A stretch of 64,000 bases of DNA from an uncultured Marvinbryantia sp. (GTDB lineage: Bacteria > Bacillota > Clostridia > Lachnospirales > Lachnospiraceae), in NCBI GenBank assembly GCA_934394985.1, contig CAKRRF010000009.1:8642-72641 (forward strand), in the 5' to 3' direction. The notes under the pieces are model-generated. The model did no database searches. It was not told the DNA's origin and saw nothing but the letters and a program-made list of their open reading frames with translations. Made by a program: the position numbers and the translations under genes. Each line of letters begins with the position of its first letter. The first letter of the stretch is position 1. Below, in pieces: positions 27,059 through 35,900 of the stretch.

Positions 27059-28120
27059 CTATTTCAGCAGATTTTCATTTTCAAAATAGTCAATCTTCAT
27101 TGCATGACGCACTTCCTGAAGTGTAACTGCCGCAGTTGCTTCTGCTTTTTTACTTCCTTCTCTTAAGATCTCATATACTTCCGGAAGCTTCTGTTCCCAC
27201 ATCTTACGTCTTTCCCGAATTGGTCCTAACTCTGCCTGCAGTACTGCATTAAGGAACTTCTTCACCTTCACATCGCCCAAACCACCTCTCTGATAGTGGT
27301 CTTTCAGTTCCTGCAGATTCTGATAATCCGGAAGAAATTCCTGGAAGTATTCATCTTTACAGAATGCATCCAGATAAATAAATACAGGGTTCCCCTCTAC
27401 CTTACCAGGATCTTCTACTCTTAAATGATTCGGATCGGTAAACATGGACATAACCTTCTTCTTAATATCTTCTGCCTCTTCGGAAAGATAAATACAGTTA
27501 CCCAGAGACTTACTCATCTTCGCCTTTCCATCAATGCCAGGCAGACGCAGGCATGCACGGTTCTGTGGAAGAATGATATTCGGATCTGTCAAAGTTTCTC
27601 CATATATTGCATTGAACTTATGCACAATCTCCTTACACTGTTCGATCATCGGCAGCTGATCTTCTCCAACCGGAACAGCTGTGGCATGGAATGCGGTAAT
27701 ATCTGCCGCCTGGCTGATTGGATAACAGAAGAAACCGGTTGGAATACTGGCTTCAAAATCTCTCATCTTAATCTCTGCCTTAACAGTTGGATTTCTCTGC
27801 AGTCTGGAAACAGTGACAAGATTCATATAGTAGAATGTCAGCTCTGTCAGCTGTGGTACCATAGACTGAATAAAAATTGTGGCCTTTTCCGGATCCAAAC
27901 CACATGCCAGATAATCCAGTGCAACCTGCATAATATTCTGGCGCACTTTTTCCGGATGCTCTGCATTGTCTGTCAGCGCCTGTGCATCTGCAATCATGAT
28001 GTAAATCTCATCATATTCCCCACTGTTCTGCAGTCTGACTCTCTCCTTTAAGGATCCTACGTAATGTCCTACATGAAGCCGTCCTGTCGGACGGTCACCT
28101 GTTAAAATAATCTTCTTCAC
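27059..28120 (-). CDS. trpS: Tryptophanyl-tRNA synthetase
   Basis: Class Ic synthetase that charges tRNA-Trp. The 353-residue protein shows the HIGH-type motif in [11 protein letters not shown] (residues 13-23), the IADAQALTD segment that positions tryptophan, and the KMSKS-type loop AKMSKSLGN near residue 205. Its length is typical of bacterial TrpRS. It is transcribed from the region between the tRNA-Met terminator and its ATG at 28120, and is followed by the HPt gene. No T-box leader is visible. Confidence 0.95.
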   Translation of the reverse strand: MKKIILTGDRPTGRLHVGHYVGSLKERVRLQNSGEYDEIYIMIADAQALTDNAEHPEKVRQNIMQVALDYLACGLDPEKATIFIQSMVPQLTELTFYYMNLVTVSRLQRNPTVKAEIKMRDFEASIPTGFFCYPISQAADITAFHATAVPVGEDQLPMIEQCKEIVHKFNAIYGETLTDPNIILPQNRACLRLPGIDGKAKMSKSLGNCIYLSEEAEDIKKKVMSMFTDPNHLRVEDPGKVEGNPVFIYLDAFCKDEYFQEFLPDYQNLQELKDHYQRGGLGDVKVKKFLNAVLQAELGPIRERRKMWEQKLPEVYEILREGSKKAEATAAVTLQEVRHAMKIDYFENENLLK

Positions 28121-28195
28121 AAGTTACCCCCACTTTCTCTGTGATAGTATAAATTCTTTTTGTATGAATTATGACGTTTTATAGCCTGTCATTCC

Positions 28196-28239
28196 AAAAA
28201 AAATACCCCGATAAACCGGTTCATTCAAGTTTATCGAGG
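28196..28239 (-). terminator. Terminator of tRNA-Met
   Basis: On the minus strand CCTCGATAAAC, a loop, GTTTATCGGGG and a run of eight T residues, starting 9 bases after the tRNA 3' end. Confidence 0.9.
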
Positions 28240-28248
28240 CCATTTACA

Positions 28249-28322
28249 TAGCGGAAGGGAGATTTGAACTCTCGACACCACGGGTATGAACCGTGTGCTC
28301 TAGCCAACTGAGCTATTCCGCC
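28249..28322 (-). tRNA. tRNA-Met (anticodon CAT)
   Basis: The minus strand folds as a cloverleaf: acceptor GGCGGAA pairs with TTCCGCT (one G-U pair), D arm GCTC...GAGC, anticodon stem CACGG/CCGTG around TTCATAC, and T loop TTCAAAT. The anticodon is CAT. The anticodon stem lacks the three G-C pairs of initiator tRNA, so it is the elongator form; a tRNA-Ile(CAT) cannot be fully excluded. CCA is not encoded. It lies between divIC and trpS. Confidence 0.93.
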
Positions 28323-28396
28323 GCAACAATCAATATTATAACGGATGATGTGAATGTTGTCAACTATTTTTTGAATTTTTTTCAAAATCAACCCCG

Positions 28397-28693
28397 CTAA
28401 TTTTGTGCACGAAACAATATCTCATCCTCGCCTACCATTCCGAGCTTTTCTTTTGCAATCTCGCCTGCATACTCTTCTGTCTTAACTTTTTCTTGCAGCT
28501 GTGCGATACTCTCTGTACGTTCACTCTCATCTTCCAGCTGAGCATTCAGGTCCTCAATCTGCTGCACATATCCGGCATTCTTATCTTTCAACTGACTGCT
28601 CTGCACCAGCATGACACACAGTAAAATAAATACAACCGCCGAAATACAGATAATTTCTCTGCGGTTACTGCCTTTATATCTTTTTCTTGCCAT
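28397..28693 (-). CDS. divIC: Septum formation initiator DivIC/FtsB family
   Basis: A 98-residue bitopic division protein: short basic N-terminus (RKRYKGSNRRE), one membrane helix at about 14-32, then a coiled coil (about 36-75) and the conserved AKEKLGMVGEDEILF tail of the FtsB/DivIC family. It acts at the septum with FtsL and DivIB. The ATG at 28693 has GGGAG six bases upstream, making it better than the ATG seven codons earlier. It closes the rqcP-yabP-yabQ-divIC series as in Bacillus. Confidence 0.9.
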   Translation of the reverse strand: MARKRYKGSNRREIICISAVVFILLCVMLVQSSQLKDKNAGYVQQIEDLNAQLEDESERTESIAQLQEKVKTEEYAGEIAKEKLGMVGEDEILFRAQN

Positions 28694-28726
28694 CCTATAC
28701 TCCCAAAAAGTCATAAACCTGTTATC

Positions 28727-29059
28727 TTATGTCATTCTACCTCTATTTTTGAACTTTTTCAACAGCTTTGTACAAATCCACCGCAAAAAATACAGCACTC
28801 TCCATTGAAACCATGCTCCCAGAATCACCGCCGCTGCGGAGTAAATTCTAATCACTCCGTTGTTTTCCCGAAAAACTGCTATAAAAATCGTCAGTGCCAC
28901 ACTGCACCAATAAAAGAAATCTTCCAGATTTACCGCCAGCCTTCCGTGTCGGATCATTTTCCGTAAACCTTCCAATAACAGATACTCCCAGATCAGCATC
29001 ATTCCAACCAGAAAACTTACTGCAAAAAAAGCTGCTTCTTGCCTGATTTCCTGACTCAT
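28727..29059 (-). CDS. yabQ: Spore cortex protein YabQ
   Basis: A 110-residue membrane protein with about three to four hydrophobic segments, matching the YabQ family required for spore cortex formation. Its identity is supported by the position between yabP and divIC. The start is either ATG 29059 or the TTG at 29065 that overlaps the yabP stop; I use the ATG. Both are directly coupled to yabP. Sequence conservation in this family is low, so synteny carries much of the weight. Confidence 0.85.
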   Translation of the reverse strand: MSQEIRQEAAFFAVSFLVGMMLIWEYLLLEGLRKMIRHGRLAVNLEDFFYWCSVALTIFIAVFRENNGVIRIYSAAAVILGAWFQWRVLYFLRWICTKLLKKFKNRGRMT

Positions 29060-29061
29060 TC

Positions 29062-29346
29062 TCAACTCATCATCCTTTGCAGCAAACTTCCTTCTTTTTT
29101 CTTTTTATGTCCTTTGGCTGAATAAGTCAGACTATCCACCTGGCCTTCCAGATCTGCTTCGCCTTTTTCCAGATTCAGTTTACTGATATGCAATCCTTTT
29201 CCCTTAATACTCAGCATTCCAAGCTCTGTATCCATAAGGATCTCTGTTTCATCAAACGCGAGCACATCAGTAATGCCTGTCACGGTTCCGTTTTTTCGAC
29301 CGGAAATCCAGATCTTATGACCTCCGGAAAGCTGCTTTTCTTCCAT
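29062..29346 (-). CDS. yabP: Sporulation protein YabP
   Basis: A 94-residue soluble protein of the YabP/YqfC family, recognisable from the segment ISGRKNGTVTGITDVLAFDE and the following TELGMLSIKGKGLHISKLNLEKGE, which forms the conserved beta-rich core. YabP is involved in spore envelope/cortex assembly. It precedes yabQ with overlapping stop/start region and follows rqcP. Confidence 0.9.
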   Translation of the reverse strand: MEEKQLSGGHKIWISGRKNGTVTGITDVLAFDETEILMDTELGMLSIKGKGLHISKLNLEKGEADLEGQVDSLTYSAKGHKKKKEGSLLQRMMS

Positions 29347-29464
29347 TCTCTCACCCTCTTAGCCGGTCTGTTATGGTCTTTCTTTATCTTATGCCCGGCT
29401 GCTGATCTCAGAACAGAAAAAACTCGCAAATGATGCCCCTTGTCGATCAGATGCGAGTTTCTTT

Positions 29465-29704
29465 TCAGATATATCTGTACAATTCCTGTGCTTCGTCTTT
29501 TTTTACTGTCTCCTGCACATTCAATACTTCCACTTTTACACTTCTTGTTCCAAACTGAATCTCAATGATATCCCCGGCTTTTACATTCACCGATGCTTTT
29601 GCCACTTTATCATTCACCAGAACACGTCCTGCGTCACACGCCTCATTGGCAACTGTACGTCTCTTAATCAGTCTGGATACTTTTAAAAATTTATCCAGTC
29701 TCAT
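29465..29704 (-). CDS. rqcP: S4-domain RNA-binding protein RqcP (YabO/Hsp15 family)
   Basis: A 79-residue protein consisting of one S4 RNA-binding domain (MRLDKFLKVSRLIKRRTVA at the start, GRVLVND in the middle). RqcP works with RqcH in tailing of stalled nascent chains on the 50S subunit. The start is ATG 29704 with AGGAG at five bases; the GTG two codons upstream overlaps that site. The HU-rqcP-yabP-yabQ-divIC order is conserved in Firmicutes. Its leader contains a copy of the modular repeat (29720-29774). Confidence 0.9.
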   Translation of the reverse strand: MRLDKFLKVSRLIKRRTVANEACDAGRVLVNDKVAKASVNVKAGDIIEIQFGTRSVKVEVLNVQETVKKDEAQELYRYI

Positions 29705-29719
29705 AAGCACTCCTGTAAT

Positions 29720-29774
29720 GTCAGGCGGATATTCGCCATTTCCTTCACTGCCTTCTCATAACCTGATTCGGTTA
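29720..29774. repeat. Modular structured repeat, copy B (short form)
   Basis: The first about 45 bases match the left module of the copy at 3063-3223 (GTCA-GCGGATATTCGC and CTTCTCATAACC-like sequence). The end TGATTCGGTTA matches that copy's right end, with the internal hairpins missing. It lies between the HU terminator and the rqcP ribosome binding site. Confidence 0.7.
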
Positions 29775-29797
29775 AAAAAGGGAGCTTTCCAGCTCCC
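29774..29797 (-). terminator. Terminator of the HU gene
   Basis: On the minus strand GGGAGCT, loop, AGCTCCC and TTTTTT, 17 bases after the HU stop codon. Confidence 0.9.
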
Positions 29798-29813
29798 GAT
29801 TCTCTGTCTCTGA

Positions 29814-30086
29814 TTAGTTGATAGCATCCTTTAATGCTTTTCCAGCTTTGAACTTTGGAGACTTGGATGCTGCGATCTGCATGGTCTCACCTGTCTGAGG
29901 ATTTCTTCCTTCTCTTGCTGCTCTTTCGGATACTTCAAATGTTCCAAATCCTACTAACTGGATTTTTTCACCTTTTTTTAATTCTTCTTCCACAACTTCT
30001 GTAAAAGCCTTTAATGCTTTTTCTGCATCTTTTCTGGATAATTCTGTTTTTTCAGCAATTGCTGCGATTAATTCTGTTTTGTTCAT
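29814..30086 (-). CDS. hup: HU family DNA-binding protein
   Basis: A 90-residue histone-like protein that bends and compacts DNA. The family signature [21 protein letters not shown] (arm region, residues about 47-67) and the N-terminal [13 protein letters not shown] are intact. It has its own promoter (30177-30205) and terminator, so it is mostly expressed as a single gene. Confidence 0.97.
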   Translation of the reverse strand: MNKTELIAAIAEKTELSRKDAEKALKAFTEVVEEELKKGEKIQLVGFGTFEVSERAAREGRNPQTGETMQIAASKSPKFKAGKALKDAIN

Positions 30087-30176
30087 GAAAATAATTCCTC
30101 CTCTTATCTCTTCCTCTTTTCCGAAACGGAAAAGATCCTATGCACTGAAACTTTCTCTTTTCATATGCCTGTTATA

Positions 30177-30205
30177 TTTATATAACGAGTACCCCATTTT
30201 GTCAA
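30177..30205 (-). promoter_or_regulatory. HU gene promoter
   Basis: On the minus strand TTGACA (30200-30205), 17 bases, TATAAA (30177-30182), about 90 bases upstream of the HU start codon. Confidence 0.8.
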
Positions 30206-30209
30206 GCAT

Positions 30210-31193
30210 TTAGCGTATCTGTCGCAGAAATACGCGTCTTTTTTCCTCCTGAAAAGCCAGTTTTTTCAGTTTTTCTCCATTCTTACAGGAAATACAGGAT
30301 TTTCTGCAATTGTAATACTGATTGGCCAGTTTCCAGAATTTTTCCGGATAGCAGAGGCGAATCTTCAGATAATGCCATTCCCGGTCTGATAATGGCTTTG
30401 TTCTTTCGTAGGCGTTTACCATCTTCCCGGCTATTCCTGTCTGCCATTCCTGTTTCTCCATAATTTTTCTGATAAACTGATACAAATCATTGACAGGAAT
30501 ATCATACCCGCATTTTTCAAAATTAGTCGTAAAAATCTGTTTTTTCCCCAGAAAATAAATGTTGTGCTGATTATAATTACCATGACACATTTTTCCGGCA
30601 TCTATACTGTCCTGATACAGAGCCTCATATTCAGAAGCTTCCAGCATGGCCAGTGCTTCCTGTGCCTGTCCGGCAAACCCGGGATACAGCTTCAGAAACA
30701 GACTTTCAAATTCTGTCTTCTGTTTTCTTTTCCGAATGAATGTATTTACTTTTTTCAATTCACGGTTATGGCGTCTCCAGATTTCTGTCATCCGTTCGCC
30801 AACATACTGCCTATCTTCTTCCGTCTGCGGCCACACCATGATGCTGTGAAGCTGCGCCAGATGTGCCGCAGCAGCCTCCACGTCAGCCGGATTGGAGGCA
30901 TCACATTCTCTTCCCTCCTGCCAGTCCTTTAACACACAGGTATTTTCATCCCTGTCACGGCATAAATAATTTCCCTCTCTTGCAGCCATTATTTTATCCG
31001 TATATAGAAGCCCTCTTTGTTCCATTCGTTCCAGAAGCTGATTGGTAAACAGGATCTTTTTTTCTGATCCCTTATAGTCCGTCAGCAGCTTTTTTCCAAG
31101 AGAGGTCTCACAAATATAAGAGCCTCTTCCCCTTCTTGTACTGATCAGTTCTATCTCATACTGCTCCAATAATTTCAGGCTTTTTTCGTTCAC
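30210..31193 (-). CDS. CotS-family spore coat kinase-like protein
   Basis: A 327-residue protein of the CotS/YsxE family, distant from aminoglycoside phosphotransferases. The kinase-like fold is seen in the order: ATP-lobe residues (SYICETSLGKKLLTDYKG), HLAQLH, then the catalytic-loop equivalent CHGNYNQHNIYF near residue 205. Members are found in the spore coat. Translation starts at GTG 31193 with GGAGGGG five bases upstream. It lies 49 bases after the cca gene and may be co-transcribed with it. Confidence 0.85.
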   Translation of the reverse strand: MNEKSLKLLEQYEIELISTRRGRGSYICETSLGKKLLTDYKGSEKKILFTNQLLERMEQRGLLYTDKIMAAREGNYLCRDRDENTCVLKDWQEGRECDASNPADVEAAAAHLAQLHSIMVWPQTEEDRQYVGERMTEIWRRHNRELKKVNTFIRKRKQKTEFESLFLKLYPGFAGQAQEALAMLEASEYEALYQDSIDAGKMCHGNYNQHNIYFLGKKQIFTTNFEKCGYDIPVNDLYQFIRKIMEKQEWQTGIAGKMVNAYERTKPLSDREWHYLKIRLCYPEKFWKLANQYYNCRKSCISCKNGEKLKKLAFQEEKRRVFLRQIR

Positions 31194-31242
31194 TCATACC
31201 CCTCCCCCCTGCTCTTTCTATCCTATGCAGGGGCGAATCTGT

Positions 31243-32580
31243 TTATGAGTCAGCTTTTTTACCAGGGCCGTAAGCTGTGAGCAGATATTCCGGAACGTTG
31301 TGCTCCGGATGTTCCAGAACATCTTCCAGCATTCGATTCAGTGTCTCACCAATTTCTTTTCCCGGTCTCATTCCTGCCGCAATCAGATCCCTTCCCGTCA
31401 CCTGAAGAGTCTTCAGAGATATGCAGTCCTTTCGCTTCAGAATTTCATCATATGCCTGATGAACCCGTTCCAGATTAACCAGTTTCTCCATCTTCTGATA
31501 TTCACTCTGAGCCAGTATATCTGCCCCCATTACCTGAAACAGCCCAGGAAATATATCTTCTCCGGCGCGATGAAGCAGTTGTCGAATCTGACAGTCCTCT
31601 GGCTGTGGCCTGGCATCATGATACAGAACCATACGCTTTACCTGATCTAATGAAGCATTGTCAAACTTTAATCTTCGCATAATTCTGACTGTTTCTTCTG
31701 CGCTTACCTTCGCATGCCCATGAAAATGATCCACACCATTTTCGGTTGTCCTGGTCTGTGGCTTTCCAAAATCATGGAACAATACTGCCAGACGAAGTAC
31801 CTTTTCCGGATCCGTAAATTCCAGTGCCTTCAAGGTATGTTCTCCCACAGAATACATATGATGTGAATGATGCTGAGGTGTCTCCATAATACGGTCAAAC
31901 TCCGGCAGCACTTCTCTGGTAATTCCCAGTTCATACGCTGTACGAAGCATCTCCGGATGTGGAGAAACCAGCAGCTTGACCAGTTCGGTCTGAATCCGTT
32001 CTGCGCTGATTGCCTGCAGATTTCCAGCCAATTTTCGGGCTGCAAGCGCAGTCTTTTCTTCAATTACAAATCCCAGCTGAGCTGCAAAGCGCACTGCCCG
32101 TAAGATACGCAGTGCGTCCTCTTCAAATCGTTCTTCCGCTATACCTACGCAACGGATCACACCATTTTCCAGATCCTGTATTCCGCCAAACGCATCTACC
32201 AGCCCACAGCTGTCATTATATGCCATTGCATTGATGGTAAAATCTCTTCTTCTGAGATCTTCCTTTAATTCCCCGGTAAAATTGACCTGTTCCGGATGAC
32301 GGTGATCACGGTATTCTCCATCAATCCGATAGGTGGTTACTTCAAACCCTTCCTTTTCTATCATCACGGTTACTGTTCCGTGTTCAATACCGGTGTCAAT
32401 TGTCCGGTGAAACTGTTCTTTTACCTGTTCAGGCAACGCCGAAGTGGTAATATCCCAGTCCGCCGGAACCCTTCCAAGTACACTGTCACGAACGCAGCCG
32501 CCTACTGCATACGCTTCGTAGCCGGCTGCCTCCAGTGTCTGTATAATACTTTTTACCTTTTCCGGTAATACTATTCTCAT
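31243..32580 (-). CDS. cca: CCA tRNA nucleotidyltransferase (HD-domain type)
   Basis: Adds or repairs the 3' CCA of tRNAs. The 445-residue protein has the nucleotidyltransferase motif GGCVRDSVLG with DWDITTSALP (residues about 20-45), the tRNA-head region RRDFTINAMAYN, and an HD-type phosphohydrolase domain (LFHDFGKPQTRT). ATG 32580 is chosen because AGGAG stands five bases upstream and the extended frame would run into uppP. It comes 19 bases after uppP in the operon. The tRNA-Met of this window lacks an encoded CCA, consistent with need for this enzyme. Confidence 0.93.
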   Translation of the reverse strand: MRIVLPEKVKSIIQTLEAAGYEAYAVGGCVRDSVLGRVPADWDITTSALPEQVKEQFHRTIDTGIEHGTVTVMIEKEGFEVTTYRIDGEYRDHRHPEQVNFTGELKEDLRRRDFTINAMAYNDSCGLVDAFGGIQDLENGVIRCVGIAEERFEEDALRILRAVRFAAQLGFVIEEKTALAARKLAGNLQAISAERIQTELVKLLVSPHPEMLRTAYELGITREVLPEFDRIMETPQHHSHHMYSVGEHTLKALEFTDPEKVLRLAVLFHDFGKPQTRTTENGVDHFHGHAKVSAEETVRIMRRLKFDNASLDQVKRMVLYHDARPQPEDCQIRQLLHRAGEDIFPGLFQVMGADILAQSEYQKMEKLVNLERVHQAYDEILKRKDCISLKTLQVTGRDLIAAGMRPGKEIGETLNRMLEDVLEHPEHNVPEYLLTAYGPGKKADS

Positions 32581-32599
32581 CTTTGCTCCTTTTTTCGAC

Positions 32600-33427
32600 T
32601 TAGCCCTGTGTCCAGAAGAATGCCAATACCGCAATACCAAGAGCGATACGATACCATCCAAATACAGTAAAGCTGTGCTTACGGATATACCCAAGCAGAA
32701 GCTTGATCACCACGATCGATACTACAAAAGCCACTGCCATACCGATCAAAAGCAGCACAATTTCATCTGTAGAAAATACCAGACCAAACTTCAGGATCTT
32801 TAGCAGGCTGGCTCCCAGCATAACCGGTACCGCAAGGAAAAAGGTAAACTCCGCTGCCACTGTTCTGGAAATACCAATCATGATTGCCCCCAGAATGGTA
32901 GCGCCGGATCTGGAGGTTCCCGGAAATACTGCTGCGATCAGCTGAAATGCACCGATGCAAAATGCCATCGGATACGTAATGTCAGCAATGCTGTTCACTT
33001 TCGGTACCATATCTTTATTTTGATGTTCAATAATAATAAATAATACACCAAATACAATCAGTGCAAACGCTACCGTCCAGTAATTGTAAAACAGACGATC
33101 CAGTTCATCCTCAAAGAGGATTCCCACTACCGCAGCCGGTACACAGGCCACCAGAATCTTAAACCACATAGAAAATGTGTCTTTTTTTATAAAGAACTTT
33201 TCTTTTTTGGAAAATGGCCATAGCTTCGGAAAATACAATACTACCACCGCCAGTATGGCACCAAGCTGTATTACCACCAGAAACATGGACATAAATGCTT
33301 CTGTCACATCCAGTCTGACCAGCTCATCCAGAAGAATCATATGCCCGGTACTGCTGATTGGGAGCCATTCTGTGATTCCCTCTACGATACCGAATAAAAT
33401 TGCTTTTAAAATTTCAATAATTTCCAT
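32600..33427 (-). CDS. uppP: Undecaprenyl-diphosphatase UppP (BacA)
   Basis: Membrane phosphatase that recycles undecaprenyl pyrophosphate for cell-wall synthesis; it also gives bacitracin tolerance. The 275-residue protein has about eight helices and both signature blocks: GIVEGITEWLPISSTGH (residues 13-29) and FPGTSRSGATILG near residue 167. It lies 22 bases downstream of the 816-residue exported protein and upstream of cca. Confidence 0.97.
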   Translation of the reverse strand: MEIIEILKAILFGIVEGITEWLPISSTGHMILLDELVRLDVTEAFMSMFLVVIQLGAILAVVVLYFPKLWPFSKKEKFFIKKDTFSMWFKILVACVPAAVVGILFEDELDRLFYNYWTVAFALIVFGVLFIIIEHQNKDMVPKVNSIADITYPMAFCIGAFQLIAAVFPGTSRSGATILGAIMIGISRTVAAEFTFFLAVPVMLGASLLKILKFGLVFSTDEIVLLLIGMAVAFVVSIVVIKLLLGYIRKHSFTVFGWYRIALGIAVLAFFWTQG

Positions 33428-33449
33428 TTTCTATCCTTTCTGTTCTCGT

Positions 33450-35900
33450 TTACTCTTTATACTTTTCCAGGAAGCCAATAAACTGATTACCCGATTTTTC
33501 AAACAGTTCCAGGGAATCCTCATCACTAAGCAGATAGGTTTCTTCCGCTCCCGGTTCATAAAAACTGATATTTCCCCACTGGTCATATCCATTTAAAATC
33601 CGGATACCATCTGTGGTATCGGCAATAATCGGATTGCCTTCACTGATAAAGTAAAGAATCTCATCCATATTGCATCCGGCCAGATTCAATACCATCTTAT
33701 CCGGAAGCTGCTGAGCAAGTGCAGCTTCATCCATCGTACCACTCAAAATACACGGATCGATGGATGACAGTGGTATGGTACTTTCTGTCGCCTTATTTCC
33801 TCTTTCCCAGATATACTGATGGCTCTGATTCACCACTACTCCCAGCAATTCATCTGCTTTGACAATTGCTGTATTGGCATGTTCATAAATACCGGAAAGT
33901 GTTCCTTTTGCATATACGTAATAAGCCTCTTCGCTGTCTTCTCTGTATGGAACAGATACGGTATGATTGCCGGTCTCTGCCACCATACTGCTGCGAATCA
34001 CCTTCGGTGTCTGAGATATCATACCAGCTCCGATCAAGAGTACCACTTCCGTCTTTTTCCGGTCTGTTATCTGCGTAGTCAGACCAATACCGGTATCATC
34101 TGCCACATTATCAATAATATGATCTTCCGCTGTCTCCACCCAGTCATTTCCAGATCGCTGTACTCTGGTCATAGTCAGCAGACGGTCAGAAATCTCTCCT
34201 CCGGTCACATAATATCCGGTCTGTGCATACTGCTTCAGCGGTTCCCCGTTTTCATCCACGATCGTCACCTGTTTCATAGGGAAAAGCTCTGTTCCCTCCT
34301 GACTGCTGTCAATATCAGCCTCATCTGCCACACCATATACCAGAGAATCTCCCAGATACCCCAGCATGCGGATCCGTTCTCCACCTGCACAACTGATTTC
34401 TTTCACTGCACCGGTATCCAGATTCATCATGGCAATCGTAGTAGAATTGTACGGTTCATTTTCTTTCAGATAGGCAAAATGCTGTCCGGTAGCAGATCCT
34501 TCCACACATCCCAGCTTCAGACCTTCCATCAGAGTGCTCATCTCCATCGTCGCCAGATTTACCTGATAAATACATCCATCCAGAAGCATATAAAAGGTGC
34601 TCTGGTCTTCTGTGATATAAGCCAGTTCTTCCACATCTCTCCTCAGTAAATCATAGGAACGATTTGTATCCACAAACAGTTTTTCCTCTACCGTGCCGGA
34701 GGATGCATCATAATGATACAATCCCACACCGGATTCGCCTTCATGGCGCCCCCGGTTCATGTAACCGGCTACGATAAAATATACGTTTCCACCAGGACTG
34801 ACATTCAGTACTTTTATATCATGTTCTCCGTAAATATCCCGGTAATCACTGTCTCCCTTCTGGCGGAATGTAAAGATCTGTGCCATTTTTCCGCTCTGTA
34901 CATCATAACTCCATAATTCTCCGCTCTGTTCAAAGGCAAAATAATTATGATTGGAGTCACTGGCAAAAGAAATATCATTCTGAGTAATTCCAAGATCAAT
35001 TCCGCTGTCTGTGATCACTCCGTTGTCCGGATCAAAAACTTCATCTGTTGTCCGTTCAAAATCCAGCAGCATCACCACTTCATCCGCGTAACGCAAACGG
35101 AAATATTCATTCACGGTATAAAGTTCTACATTACCATCTTCATCTGTTGCACTGATCAGATACTGCTGCGTAATCGTAGCTGTCGTCTCATTCAGCTCCT
35201 TAATTGCCGGAATCGACTTATAATAAATCTGTGGATTCAGATTGCCCCACTCCAGCTGCTCTGTTGTTGTGTGAATATCCATATAAGACAGATTCGTCTG
35301 TTCCGCATCATGTTCCGGTTCCAGATAAACAGCCAGAGAATCCGCATTTTTGTTCAGGCATTTTTCCGAGAACATATTCACAAAATCCAGATATTCCCTG
35401 GTATGAAGGCTGTCCTGCTGAACCAGCCTGGTGTAATAATACACATCCCTTCCGTCTGACTTTAACTGTATCTTCAATACATATTCCTGATTCATGCGAA
35501 TCTTGCTCGCCAGTGTAAAATTCGCCGTAATATCATCTCCGTCATTCTGGATATCCGTCACCTTGGTATTTTCCAGCGATTTGGATCCATCTATCGTCAG
35601 GACCTCAAAATAAATATCCTGCACATTTGCATCATAGGTCTGAATATGCAGTGACACATCACGGTCTGTGGAAATCGGTGTCAGAGTATCCCGTATTGTC
35701 AAAGCCGCCATGGGTTCCACATAACCATGCAGAGGATTCATATCTGTATCCTTATACCGCATATAGACCAGTGGTAAGGTTGCTTTTTTCATGTCTTCTG
35801 TCTGAATGGTGGTCTCATCGTCCATAATATAGGCAAAACCAGCCACCGAACCAATAAAGATCAGAAAAAGCACCAGACATCTAATCAGTATCTTTTTCAT
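33450..35900 (-). CDS. Large exported protein of unknown function with propeller-like region
   Basis: I do not recognise a named family for this 816-residue protein. An N-terminal hydrophobic segment (residues 7-26) would anchor or export it, with the bulk outside the cell. The middle (about 310-560) has short repeats of the kind SPGGNVYFIVAGY, LWSYDVQSG and IYQVNLATMEM, which resemble TolB/WD-type beta-propeller blades. It overlaps the preceding methyltransferase gene by 20 bases and is followed by uppP, so it may serve the envelope. Codon use looks like that of the neighbours. A structure comparison would be the way to name it. Confidence 0.75.
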   Translation of the reverse strand: MKKILIRCLVLFLIFIGSVAGFAYIMDDETTIQTEDMKKATLPLVYMRYKDTDMNPLHGYVEPMAALTIRDTLTPISTDRDVSLHIQTYDANVQDIYFEVLTIDGSKSLENTKVTDIQNDGDDITANFTLASKIRMNQEYVLKIQLKSDGRDVYYYTRLVQQDSLHTREYLDFVNMFSEKCLNKNADSLAVYLEPEHDAEQTNLSYMDIHTTTEQLEWGNLNPQIYYKSIPAIKELNETTATITQQYLISATDEDGNVELYTVNEYFRLRYADEVVMLLDFERTTDEVFDPDNGVITDSGIDLGITQNDISFASDSNHNYFAFEQSGELWSYDVQSGKMAQIFTFRQKGDSDYRDIYGEHDIKVLNVSPGGNVYFIVAGYMNRGRHEGESGVGLYHYDASSGTVEEKLFVDTNRSYDLLRRDVEELAYITEDQSTFYMLLDGCIYQVNLATMEMSTLMEGLKLGCVEGSATGQHFAYLKENEPYNSTTIAMMNLDTGAVKEISCAGGERIRMLGYLGDSLVYGVADEADIDSSQEGTELFPMKQVTIVDENGEPLKQYAQTGYYVTGGEISDRLLTMTRVQRSGNDWVETAEDHIIDNVADDTGIGLTTQITDRKKTEVVLLIGAGMISQTPKVIRSSMVAETGNHTVSVPYREDSEEAYYVYAKGTLSGIYEHANTAIVKADELLGVVVNQSHQYIWERGNKATESTIPLSSIDPCILSGTMDEAALAQQLPDKMVLNLAGCNMDEILYFISEGNPIIADTTDGIRILNGYDQWGNISFYEPGAEETYLLSDEDSLELFEKSGNQFIGFLEKYKE

